From NCBI GenBank assembly GCA_963714375.1, contig CAVQOG010000003.1, forward strand, positions 186,001 to 250,000: a DNA stretch of 64,000 nucleotides. Direction: 5' to 3'. The notes under the pieces were generated by a model, which saw only the letters and a list, made by a program, of their open reading frames with translations, searched no databases and was not told the origin of the DNA. The translations under genes and the position numbers were made by a program. Numbering within the stretch: the first letter of the stretch is position 1; every line of letters begins with the position of its first letter. The stretch is from UBA5794 sp963714375. GTDB taxonomy: Bacteria > Actinomycetota > Acidimicrobiia > Spongiisociales > UBA5794. This document shows positions 43,394 to 52,023 of the stretch, one piece after another.

Positions 43394-45415
43394 TCATCGG
43401 TAGACGACCGGTCGAGTCCCCCGTCCCAACGAGACGTTGGTTCGCCAAGTATTGAGTCGACAGCTGCTCGTTCTTTGGCGGTTGCGATGTCTGGGGTCGT
43501 CTGGATATCGATGATCTACTCCACGCCGTCCGACACTCACGAGCGTTTCGATACGAACCGCCGTTGCCTTGAATTCAGCGGTTCCCGACTTTGGGTCCCA
43601 TGCGTCGAGCGTGAGCGTGTTCACATCGCCGTCGTCTGGCCAGTGGATGGCCATGAAGGCAAGTCCGGGACGCAGACCGTCACGCAGACGCGCTTGCACG
43701 TCGATTGCACCTCGTCTCGACACGACTCTGACGGTGTCACCGTCGGCCACGCCGAGGCGGTGGCCGTCGAGGGGATCGATGTCGATGACGGCACCCGTTG
43801 CAAGCGGGGATCGGTACCCGCCGCTCTGCACACCCGTGTTGTAGCCGTCGAGTCTTCGACCGGTCGTGAGCCGAACCGGGAAGTCTTCCGACAGTGCGTC
43901 GATGGGAGGCGCCCACTCCACCGTGAAGAAGGGAGCCGGCTCGCGGGGCATCGGATCTTCCCACAACCAGCCATGGAGGAACAGCGTCCCGGGATGGTCT
44001 TCGTCAGGGCACGGCCACTGCAGGCCACCGTGCTCCTCAAGACGGGCGTAGGACATGCCACCGTGCATGGGTGAAAGGCTGCGCAGTTCATCCCACACCT
44101 GTTCGGCTGTCGGAAGCCCCCAGTTGTGGCCCATCTCGTTTGCAAGGAGACACAGGATCTCGAGATCGTCCTTTGCCTCGCCCGGCGGGTCAAGTGCTTT
44201 GTGCATGAGCTGGACACGTCGTTCAGATGATGTCGCCGTCCCGTCCGATTCAGCCCACCCTGCCCCCGCGGGAAGCACGACGTCTGCGAGGGCTGCGGTC
44301 TTGGTCATGAAGATGTCCTGGACAACGAGGAAGTCGAGACCCTTCAGGAGATCAATCGTTCGCTTCGAATCTGCCTCGGATTGGGCCGGGTTCTCACCGA
44401 TCACATACATCGCCCTGATGTCGCCGCGTTCCATGGCGTCGAACATCTCGGTCACGTGCCAACCGGGTTTCGCCGGAACGTCGACACCCCAAGCGGCTTC
44501 GAACTTCCCGCGATGCTCGTCGTTCTCAATATCTTGGAAACCCGGAAGCTTGTTGGGAAGCGCCCCCATGTCTCCCCCACCCTGCACGTTGTTCTGGCCA
44601 CGGATCGGCACGAGACCAGATCCGTAGCGCCCAACATGCCCGGTGAGGAGCGCAAGGTTGATCAGCGAGATGACGTTGTCGGTTGCGTTGTGATGTTCGG
44701 TGATGCCAAGCGTCCAACACAGCTGTGCGGTCTCTGCGGTCGCGTAGTCGTGAGCGAGCTGTCGGATCGCATCGGCCGGGACACCCGTCACCTCCTCGCC
44801 ACGCTCAAGCGTCCAGTCCTCCACCGAGGCTGCGTATGCGTCGTATCCGGAGGTGGAATGGGCGATGAATGCATCGTTGGTGAGCCCCGCGTGGATGATC
44901 TCGCGAGCAATTGTGTTGGAGAGGGCAATATCGGAACCGACATCGATCCCAAGCCATACGTCTGCCCACTCCGCAGATTCGGTTCGGCGCGGGTCAACGG
45001 CATACATCTTGGCACCGTTGCGCACACCCTTCATGAGGTGGTGAAAGAAGATCGGATGGGCCGAGCGCGCGTTCGAACCCCACAGGATGATGAGATCGGT
45101 TGTTTGGATCTCTTCATATGAGGACGTGCCACCGCCCGCTCCCAGGACTGCCGCCAGACCGGCGACGGAAGGAGCGTGTCAGGTCCGATTGCAGCTGTCG
45201 ATGTTGTTGTTTCCAATGACGGTGCGAGCAAACTTCTGCGCCATGAAGTTCATCTCGTTCGTCGCCTTCGAACACGAGAACATGCCAGTCGTCGTGCCTG
45301 GGTTTCGCCGGAGACCTTCTGCGGTCCGGGCGAGGGCTTCATCCCATGTGGCTTCACGGAGCTGATCGCCGTCACGGACCATCGGTTTGGTTAGGCGTTC
45401 ATACCGTTTTCCCAT
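43394..45415 (-). CDS. fdhA: Selenocysteine-containing formate dehydrogenase, catalytic subunit (molybdopterin domain)
   Basis: 673 residues when the in-frame TGA at 45179-45181 is read as selenocysteine (U79, in DSCNRT-U-HAPSVAGL). E. coli FdhF has the same U-H-x-PSVAGL context. AAGGAGGTG precedes the ATG at 45415. Other family blocks: LGITEHHNATDNV, PIRGQNNVQGGGDMGALP and FLVVQDIFMTKTA, then the cofactor-binding C-terminal domain. It oxidises formate to CO2 at the Mo/W site. The protein lacks the N-terminal [4Fe-4S] domain, encoded separately at 40820-41692. After KATAVRIE the last 40 or so residues look out of frame; the natural end is probably near 43537. Confidence 0.88.
45137..45176 (-). 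promoter_or_regulatory. Bacterial SECIS-like hairpin in fdhA
   Basis: Just after the TGA, CGCTCC (45176-45171) pairs with GGAGCG (45142-45137), and GTCGCC (45166-45161) pairs with GGCGGC (45155-45150) around the loop GGTCT. E. coli fdhF also has GGTCT in its SelB-binding loop, at the same seventh codon after the TGA. This strongly supports selenocysteine insertion. Confidence 0.85.
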
Positions 45416-45519
45416 CATCACCTCCTTCCCTTGCAATGCCAGCCAATCTACCACCCGGTCGACTCTCGACTCCCCGGCGTTCTGCGGGTCAACTAGGGTC
45501 GCGTGACACAGGAGATCCA

Positions 45520-46789
45520 GTGACAACATGGCATGCAGACCGGGCGTGGCTCGGAGGTGACGATCTCGTTTCCGATGTCGAGATCGGCGTCGAGAACGGA
45601 CGTATCAGCTCGCTGTCAACCAGCACGGCGGGCAAGCCTGACCACCACCTGTCGGGTGTCGTTCTACCCGGTCTCGTGTCCGCTCACTCCCATGCGTTCC
45701 ATCGGAGCCTTCGGGGACGCACCCACAGCAGTGGCGATGACTTCTGGGCGTGGCGGTTGCCGATGTACACCATCGCCAACACGCTCACTCCCGAGTCGTA
45801 CCGCGAGCTTGCGACGAAGGTCTTCGCCGAGATGGTCACGGCAGGAATCACGACCGTCGGGGAGTTCCACTATGTCCATCACCAGCCGGATGGAATCGCC
45901 GTACCCCGAACCGAACGCCTTCGGCCTCTCACTTGTGAAGGCTGCCACCGAGGCCGGGGTCCGGATGACCCTCATCGACACCGCCTACCTGACATCAGAC
46001 GTGACAGGCAAACCGGTGCTCGACGAACAGCGTCGCTTCTCGGACGGATCGGTCAACGCTTGGCGGGATCGTGTCGAGGCACTCGCTGAGATTGTGGCCG
46101 ACAACGACCTGGTTCGCCTCGGAGTTGCCGCACACTCGGTCCGGGGTGTGGGTATCGACGATCTCAGCGTCATCGCGGCAACGGCTGACGAACTCGACTT
46201 GCCGTTGCATGTTCATGTGTCGGAGCAGGCTGCCGAGAACGAGGTGACGCTCTCAGCCCACGGAGTCACACCCGTCGGTCTTTTGGTATCTGAGGGCGTC
46301 GTCACATCACGGACGACCCTTGTGCACGCGACCCATCTCAGTCAGGACGACGTTGCACTGGTTGCCGCATCCGGTGCAATCGTCTGTTTCTGCCCCACCA
46401 CCGAGTCGGATCTCGGGGACGGAATCGGCCCAGCGATCGAACTCGCCGAGGCAGGAGTGCCGCTGTGCCTCGGGTCTGATTCGAACGCGATCATCGACAT
46501 TCTCCGTGAGGCTCACCGGCTCGAACAGCACGACCGTCTGCGTCTGATGCGTCGGGGCATCCACAGCCCGCAAGCGTTGGTTGCGGCAGCCTCAACGGTT
46601 GGGATGCGGTCCCTTGGGTGGGACGATCGGGCCTTGGCGGTCGGTGGCCTTGCAGATTTCATCGCAATCGACCCTGAATCAGACGAGCTCGCAGGAACCG
46701 GCGGCTCGCTCGGAGCGATCGTGTCCTCGGCGACCAGGGCCAGTGTCACCGATGTCGTGATCGCTGGCGTGTCTCGCAGGAGGAGTTGA
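45520..46789 (+). pseudogene. hutF: Formimidoylglutamate deiminase-like amidohydrolase, one frameshift
   Basis: It starts at a GTG (45520) with AGGAGA upstream. Frame 1 encodes about 125 residues with the metal motif HSHAFHRSLRGRTH (His56, His58) and ends in the conserved EFHYVHHQPDG. The homologous continuation, PYPEPNAFGLSLVKAA then HVHVSEQ and GSDSN, is in the next frame to 46789. A single extra base in GGAATCG at 45892-45898 explains the shift. HutF hydrolyses formimino-glutamate to formylglutamate in histidine breakdown, a formate source. Either a recent frameshift or an assembly error; the rest is undamaged. The assignment to HutF rather than another COG0402 deaminase is likely. Confidence 0.75.
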
Positions 46790-46793
46790 TCCG

Positions 46794-47390
46794 TTGGCCA
46801 TCCGACCCATCCCCCAGATCGGTGACCCCGTGCTTCGTGCGCCGACCGCACAGGTGACAGACTTTGAGGATCCGGAGTTCCAAATCCTCATCGACGACAT
46901 GATCGACACCATGCACGATGCTCAGGGTGCCGGCATCGCTGCGAACCAAGTCGGGGTGTCGATGAACGTGTGCATCATCGGTGTCGAACACAACGAGCGG
47001 TACCCCTACAAACCACCGATTCCGCTCACGGTGCTGGTCAACCCAGTGATCGAGGTCCTCGATGACGAGCGCTGGCTCAACAACGAAGGATGCCTGAGCG
47101 TCCCGATCCGCGGCAACCTGTATCGGTGGATGAACATCTCGGTCACGGCACAGACCCGCCACGGCGAACCGTTCGCACAGATCTATCGCGGTCTGTCAGC
47201 AGGCACCGTCCAACACGAAGTGGACCATCTCGCCGGCCACCTGATCGTGGACCGCATGACCGACCCAACCTCAATGACCACCTGGGAAAACTTCCAACAA
47301 CACGGCCTCGCCGCCTACCTCGAACGCATCACCGACATCATCCCCCGCACAGAACCCGTCCCCCCTTCAGGGGGGACGGATCCGACATAG
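46794..47390 (+). CDS. def: Peptide deformylase
   Basis: 198 residues from a TTG at 46794, with AGGAGG nine to ten bases upstream and the hutF stop four bases before it. The three deformylase motifs are GAGIAANQ (45-52), EGCLSVP (metal Cys100) and QHEVDHLAG (His141, Glu142, His145). It removes N-formyl groups from nascent proteins, releasing formate. The last ten or so residues (EPVPPSGGTDPT) are encoded by the R2 repeat, which supplies the stop codon, so the tail is probably not native. Confidence 0.92.
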   Translation: MAIRPIPQIGDPVLRAPTAQVTDFEDPEFQILIDDMIDTMHDAQGAGIAANQVGVSMNVCIIGVEHNERYPYKPPIPLTVLVNPVIEVLDDERWLNNEGCLSVPIRGNLYRWMNISVTAQTRHGEPFAQIYRGLSAGTVQHEVDHLAGHLIVDRMTDPTSMTTWENFQQHGLAAYLERITDIIPRTEPVPPSGGTDPT

Positions 47391-47438
47391 TCGGATCAGG
47401 GGGGCGTGCGAGCCCGCGAGCCCCGTCTTCCAACGGGG
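47356..47438 (+). repeat. R2 dispersed multi-hairpin element, copy b
   Basis: Same block order as copy a: CCCCCCTTCAGGGGGG hairpin, ATCCGAC-ATAG-TCGGAT dyad, G run, and GTGCGAGCCCGCGAGCCCCG. An extra CCCCGT-ACGGGG hairpin follows (47421-47438). It overlaps the 3' end of def. Confidence 0.8.
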
Positions 47439-47458
47439 AGAGGTTGCGATTTCTCGGT

Positions 47459-48569
47459 TCAGAACACGGGAAGCGGTTGGTCGGGGGTCAAGACCGCGGC
47501 TGCGGCGACGAGGAGTGGGCGAACAATATCGCTCCGTCGATCCGACGAAAAGTCGATCAGTTCCATCGTTGCAGCGACGGTCGAGAACATCGCTGCATGC
47601 GGATGGTCGTCGGGAACGCGTACCGCAAGCTTGCCGAGCGACACGGCTTCGGCAGGATCCCCGCCCCTGCAGCAACTGTGTAATGGCCGCGTGGAAACTC
47701 GCATAGACGGTGTATCCCACCGGGTCTGTTGGGAGAATGTGCGATCCTGCCGGCGTCCCGAACGGGATTCGGTCTACGTCCCTCGGATCACATCGAGAAG
47801 ATTCCCTCCAAAGACCGCACGCATTGCGCGTTCGGAGTAGTGAGCCGCGGCAGCGACACGCATGGCGACCGTCGAGATCGTCTTGGGCGATCCATACGGC
47901 GTGTCCGATGCGTAGAGGATGCGGTCGGGAGCCACGGTGGAGAACAACATCAGGATGGAGGGGGTACTCCACCACGCCGTATCGAAGAAGAGCCCCGGGT
48001 AATTGACTGCTTCGCGACCGATCCACGAGAGATCGCTCACACCGGCATGTCCGAGAATGATGTTGAGCCCCTGAACAGAATCGAGGAGCCGGAGAGCGTC
48101 ATCGCCAAGGGCCGGAATGCCACGACCGGCGTGGAACAGAATGGGAACTCCATGCGCAGCGGCGACCCGTCCCAGTTCGGTGACTGTTGGGTGGTTGAGT
48201 GCAAACGCCTCGCCTCGGGGATGCATCTTGATGCCCTTCGCTCCGAGGGAGATGCATCGTTCAGCCTCGGCGACCGCATCTAATCCGAGATTCGGGTTCA
48301 CACGCAGGAAGGGAATCAGACGTCCACCGGAGTTCGATGCTTCCTTGAGGATTCGGTCATTTGCGGCCGGATACCCATCTGGCTCCATGCTTGAGATGAG
48401 CACGGCACCGGTGTGTCCTGCATCATCCAAGCTTCTCAACCAATCTCGGGACTGTGCCGACAACACCATCGGGATCGTTCGAGCCGGCGTGAGTATGTGC
48501 ATCCCACACCTCAGTGTTGTCGGGGAGCACAGAAGCAGACGCGGCGTGCCAAACTGAGACCAGATCCAT
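47459..48569 (-). pseudogene. Amidohydrolase-family TIM-barrel protein broken by three homopolymer frameshifts
   Basis: Reading from an ATG at 48569, the protein has VWDAHTHAGSNDPDGVVGT (metal-binding HxH), EPDGYPAANDR, KMHPRGEAF, ILGHAG and YASDTPYGSP, the amidohydrolase-2 layout. Frame changes are needed at 48427-48428 (one extra base in CC/GG), near 47777 (a G run one base short) and near 47670 (a G run one base long). The last part, GDPAEAVSLGKLAVRVPDD, ends in TPDQPLPVF at 47459. Repaired, it would be about 369 residues. Function of this subgroup is unknown. No internal stop other than those caused by the shifts. Confidence 0.72.
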
Positions 48570-48688
48570 TGGCAAGACGCTACCGCGGGTCAGCAGCCAA
48601 CCTGAGCCGACCTCGCCCTTTGAAGACGGACGAAGGGGTTTGATCCACTCCCCGAGCCGTTTCGCCTCCCTAGACTCCCGCGCCGCAC

Positions 48689-48761
48689 GGGCCTGTAGCT
48701 CCAAAGGCAGAGCAGCGGACTTTTAATCCGAAGTGTGTGGGTTCGAGTCCCACCGGGCCCA
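48689..48761 (+). tRNA. tRNA-Lys (anticodon TTT)
   Basis: Acceptor GGGCCTG (48689-48695) pairs with CGGGCCC before the discriminator A at 48761. The anticodon loop is CTTTTAA, giving anticodon TTT. The T-arm GTGGG-TTCGAGT-CCCAC is perfect. The D-loop is short (CAAAGGCA) and CCA is not encoded. Confidence 0.93.
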
Positions 48762-48763
48762 CG

Positions 48764-48807
48764 CCTACTCCTGCGGAGTAGGTTGGAGTTTCGCGAGGCG
48801 AAACTCC
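48764..48807. terminator. Two tandem hairpins after tRNA-Lys
   Basis: CCTACTC (48764-48770) with GAGTAGG (48776-48782), then GGAGTTTCGC (48785-48794) with GCGAAACTCC (48798-48807). They start three bases after the tRNA and probably end or process its transcript. There is no U tract, so a pure rho-independent terminator is uncertain. Confidence 0.5.
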
Positions 48808-48861
48808 GTCTGGGACTCATGCGAGGCCCACGGGCGTGCTGCTGTCGGGAGTCACACGCGG

Positions 48862-48895
48862 AAGGACCGGAGCCGATTGCTCGACTCCGGTCCTT
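48862..48895 (-). terminator. Terminator of array copy 1
   Basis: AAGGACCGGAG (48862-48872) and CTCCGGTCCTT (48885-48895) pair perfectly across a 12-base loop. It sits downstream of the copy-1 stop on the minus strand. Near-identical hairpins follow copies 2 and 3. Confidence 0.75.
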
Positions 48896-48912
48896 GCGTT
48901 GTCTGCGTGTCG

Positions 48913-49512
48913 TTAGTTCTCGCGGCGGGCGGCGATCAACGCTGCTCCACCAAGGAGTGAGACACCGATCGCAGCCGCGACCGCAATCAAGCCGAACCCA
49001 GGACCTGCGCTGTCGGGAAGATCGGTCTCAACCTGAGCAACCGTCGTCGTTGTTGACGTGTCAGTTGGTTGCGTCGTCGTCGTCGTGGTCGTCACCGGAC
49101 ACGGAGCGACTTGAACCGTTCCCTGATTCCAGAACTTGCCTTGCGACAATTTCCAGCTGCCATCGAAGGCCCAGTAATCAAACCAGAAGGTTCCCAACCA
49201 ATTGGCGAGGCCAGGCGCAACGCTGGTGAAAACGATCTGGGACGAGCCCACCGAATTGCCGTTTTGCTCGACACCGTTCACCGTGCCTTGCCAGACGAAC
49301 GGATTGGGTTGCCATACGGTGTGTGTGTCTAGATCCCAGCCCCAAACGCCTTGCATAGACATGGTGACAGTCTCACATTCGTTCGACTCGGCTGTGATTG
49401 AGTATGGTACGTCTTGTTCCGCCGACAATGCTGCGGTTACTCCGGCGGTCATGAACGCCACCGTGAACACTGCCACCAATGCCGATCGAGCAGTCCTACT
49501 TGCACCCCACAT
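48913..49512 (-). CDS. Secreted surface protein with LPDSAG-type C-terminal anchor, array copy 1 (intact)
   Basis: 199 residues. Signal peptide: residues 1 to about 31 (MWGASRTARSALVAVFTVAF, ending near ALSA). The mature domain (32-140) has two Cys, Cys46 in ECETVT and Cys138 in APCPV, that could form a disulfide, and the block GTVNGVEQNGNSVGSSQIVF. A Thr-rich linker spans 141-158, LPDSAG is at 165-170, a hydrophobic segment follows (174-195), and ARREN ends it. This layout resembles LPxTG-like sorting signals. No known domain is recognised. AGGAGGATCAC precedes the ATG. Function unknown. Confidence 0.75.
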   Translation of the reverse strand: MWGASRTARSALVAVFTVAFMTAGVTAALSAEQDVPYSITAESNECETVTMSMQGVWGWDLDTHTVWQPNPFVWQGTVNGVEQNGNSVGSSQIVFTSVAPGLANWLGTFWFDYWAFDGSWKLSQGKFWNQGTVQVAPCPVTTTTTTTQPTDTSTTTTVAQVETDLPDSAGPGFGLIAVAAAIGVSLLGGAALIAARREN

Positions 49513-49650
49513 GTGATCCTCCTTTGGACACTTCGGGGCGGAGTTGGCGACACAGGCGTGCGCGCTCCGTCACCCCACATTAGCCGTGGAGAGATAGCCG
49601 CGTCTGCAAGACTTGGTTGAGGATCCTGGCGAGTCGAACCTCAGAAAAGA

Positions 49651-49684
49651 AAGGACCGGAGTCGATTGCTCGACCCCGGTCCTT
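49651..49684 (-). terminator. Terminator-like hairpin of array copy 2
   Basis: AAGGACCGGAG (49651-49661) pairs with CCCCGGTCCTT (49674-49684) with one mismatch. It lies downstream of copy 2 on the minus strand and is homologous to the hairpin at 48862-48895. Confidence 0.65.
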
Positions 49685-49717
49685 GCGTTGTGTTCGGGTT
49701 GTTCGCTCGGTTGCTCG

Positions 49718-50284
49718 TTAGTTCTCGCGTCGGGCGGCGACCAAGCGCGGCTCCACCTAGGAGCGAGACACCAATCGCGGCCAAGGCCGCAGCCAGGCCG
49801 AACCCAGGACCTGCGCCGTCTGGAAGATCGGTCTCAACCTGAGCGATCGTCGTGGTCGTTGTCGGCGTGTCAGTTGGTTGCGTCGTCGTCGTCGTGGTCG
49901 TCACCGGACACGGCTCAACCTGAACCGTCCCCTGATTGAAGTACTGACCGTCACCGACCTATTTCGAACATGGACCCAGACCAAACTGCAAGGCCCGGTG
50001 CGACGTTGGTGAACACGATCTGGGACCAGCCCGCACCGTTGCCGTTTCGAACGTTACCGTTCACCGTGCCTTGCGAGTTGTACGGAGTAATGGAACTCGT
50101 CATCGTCCCACTCCCCAAAGCCGACGTAGTAGTGAATCGTGACGGTCTCGCATTCGGTCGACTCGGCCGTAATTGACAACGGCTCCTCTTCCTGCGCCAA
50201 TGCTGCAGTTACTCCGACGGTCATGAACACCAGCGTGAATACTGCCACCAATGCCGATCGAGCAGTTCTACTTCTACCCCACAT
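49718..50284 (-). pseudogene. Array copy 2, frameshifted surface-protein paralogue
   Basis: The ATG at 50284 has GGGAGGATCAC upstream and an intact signal peptide (SRTARSALVAVFTLVFMTVG), then CETVTIHYYVGF. The frame breaks near the YNSQGTVNG block, apparently by loss of two C in a C run, and again close to the end at CCAAGCGCGG, where other copies read CCAACGCGG. QVETDLPDGAGPGFG and the membrane segment are preserved. The restored end would be ARREN. It is closest to copy 1. Confidence 0.7.
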
Positions 50285-50423
50285 GTGATCCTCCCTTGGA
50301 CACTTCGTGGCGGAGTTGGCGACACGAGCGTGTGCACTCCGTCATCCCACATTACACGTCGAGAGCCAGCCGTGTCCGAAGACTCGCCGGTTGAGAATCC
50401 TGGCCGAGTCGAATCTCAGCAAG

Positions 50424-50457
50424 AAGGACCGGAGTCGATTGCTCGACTCCGGTCCTT
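50424..50457 (-). terminator. Terminator-like hairpin of array copy 3
   Basis: AAGGACCGGAG (50424-50434) pairs perfectly with CTCCGGTCCTT (50447-50457). Same sequence and position as in copies 1 and 2. Confidence 0.7.
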
Positions 50458-50488
50458 GCGTTGTGTTCGGGTTGTTCGCTCGGTTGCT

Positions 50489-51083
50489 CTAGTTCTCGCG
50501 TCGGGCAGCGACCAACGCGGCTCCACCGAGTAGTGAGACACCGATCGCGGCCAAGGCCGCAGTCAAACCGAACCCAGGACCTGCGCCGTCTGGAAGATCC
50601 GTCTCAACCTGAGCAATCGTCGACGACGTCGTGTCGGGTCGTGTCGTGGCGTTGGTCGTGCGTCGTCGTCGTTACCGGACACGGCTCAACCTGAACCGTC
50701 CCCTGATCGAAGTATTGCCCTGCTGCTGGCTCAAGGTCGTCAATCGTAGCCCATGTCCCACCACATGCTTCCGGACCAATTGGCGAGGCCCGGTGCCACA
50801 TTGGTGAACACGATCTGGGACGAACCCACACCGTTGCCGTTTCGTAACAACGCCATTCACCGTGCCTTGCGAGTTGTACGGGAAGTCAGTAGAACCCGTC
50901 GTTCTCATACTCCCAAGGACCTTGGTAGTGAATCGTGACAGTCTCGCATCCGGTCGACTCGGCCGTGATCGACAATCCGCATCGTCTCTCTGCGCCAGCA
51001 GCTGCCGTTGCTCCGACCGTCATGAACACCAGCGCAAACACTGCAATCAGTGCCGCTCGAACTTTCGTCTTGCTACCCCACAT
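50489..51083 (-). pseudogene. Array copy 3, frameshifted surface-protein paralogue
   Basis: It starts at ATG 51083 with signal MWGSKTKVRAALIAVFALVF, then CETVTIHYQGPW, and stops in the first frame soon after. Blocks FPYNSQGTVNGVV, GSSQIVFTNVAPGLANW, SGSMWWD and FDQGTVQVEPCPV follow in different frames, then the linker and QVETDLPDGAGPGFG. At least three frame changes are needed, including one in GTTACGAAACGG that is not a simple homopolymer. The final stop is TAG at 50489. Confidence 0.65.
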
Positions 51084-51225
51084 AGATTTGCCTCCCTAGA
51101 GCTGAAACGTGGTGGAGCCCATACCCAGCGTGGGTGGCTCCTTCCGGACAATACACATCTCCAATTCGGCATGCTCTCGAACACACGGTTTCGACTCAAC
51201 CAAGTCACGCCTCGGGATCTGGCGC

Positions 51226-51266
51226 GAAGAGACCGGTGGCAGATCACTCCGCCACCGGCCTCTTCG
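51226..51266 (-). terminator. Terminator-like hairpin of array copy 4
   Basis: GAAGAG-A-CCGGTGGC (51226-51240) pairs with GCCACCGG-C-CTCTTC (51251-51266). It differs in sequence from the other three hairpins but holds the same position after the gene. Confidence 0.65.
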
Positions 51267-51295
51267 TCTATGAGGGTCTGGAGAATCAGTCTTCG

Positions 51296-51855
51296 CGACG
51301 GGAGGCGACAATCGCCACTCCACCCAGCACAGAGACAGCAACCGCGGCCAAGATGGCGGTCAAACCGAAAGGGCCGCCGTACCGCCAAGATCGGTCTCAA
51401 CCTGGGCAATCGTCGAAGACGTCGTCGGGTCTGGCTGCGTCGTTGCGTGTCGTCGTCGTTGTCGTAGGACATGGCTCTACCTCAACAGTGCCCTGATTGA
51501 AGTACTGACCGGTCCACTCCGGCCCACCACATGCTGCCGGACCAGTTGGCGGTCCCGGGTGTCACCCCTTGGAACGTGATCGAGGTCCATCCGGCACCGT
51601 TGCCGTTCTTGACAACCCCATTGACCGTTCCCTGAGCGTTGAAAGACGTGATCCGTCGAACTTGTCGTTCCAAGAGCGAAAGTAGATCGTGACACTCCCG
51701 CAATCATTCGACTCCGCCCAAATCGTCGCCGGCTGCCACTCGGCGTAGGTCGTGGTTGACCCCCAGCCGACGCAGACACGAGCCCAACCGACATGAACAC
51801 CAATGCAAACACGGCGACGAGCGCCAACTCGAGCTGCCTTCTTACTTCCGAACAT
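51296..51855 (-). pseudogene. Array copy 4, frameshifted surface-protein paralogue
   Basis: It starts at ATG 51855 (MFGSKKAARVGARR) with GGGAGGACGAT upstream. The signal region is already out of frame after a few codons. Blocks ESNDCGSVTIYF, FNAQGTVNGVVKNGNGAGW, GVTPGTANWSGSMWW and YFNQGTVEVEPCP are recognisable across frames, followed by QVETDLGGTA and GLTAILAAVAVSVLGG with the end SRRED. The sorting motif is altered to LGGTAG. Confidence 0.6.
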
Positions 51856-52023
51856 ATCGTCCTCCCTCAGATCGCGTGTTGTGATCGAATTGCCCGGTGA
51901 GCCCGGAACGCTCCGAGGCGACCACATTACACCAAGAACCCGTATGTCTCGCGCAGGCGTCTCGGACGCGGGAGAGGCTCGCAGCGAACTCCGACCTTCG
52001 TCACTCCAAGTCCAACCGTCGAG

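Noticed and set aside
45179..45181. Reading the TGA as a true stop that makes fdhA a pseudogene
   Set aside because: The downstream codons continue the FdhF pattern without a gap and a SECIS-type hairpin follows at the correct distance.
47367..48026. A 219-codon minus-strand open frame across the end of the amidohydrolase
   Set aside because: Most of it is out of frame; only a stretch around PFGTPAGSHILPTDPVGYTVYASFHAAITQLL belongs to the repaired amidohydrolase.
48808..48832. Possible duplicated tRNA 3' end (attachment site) after tRNA-Lys
   Set aside because: The similarity to GTCCCACCGGGCCCACG is partial with several mismatches, and no integrase is present.
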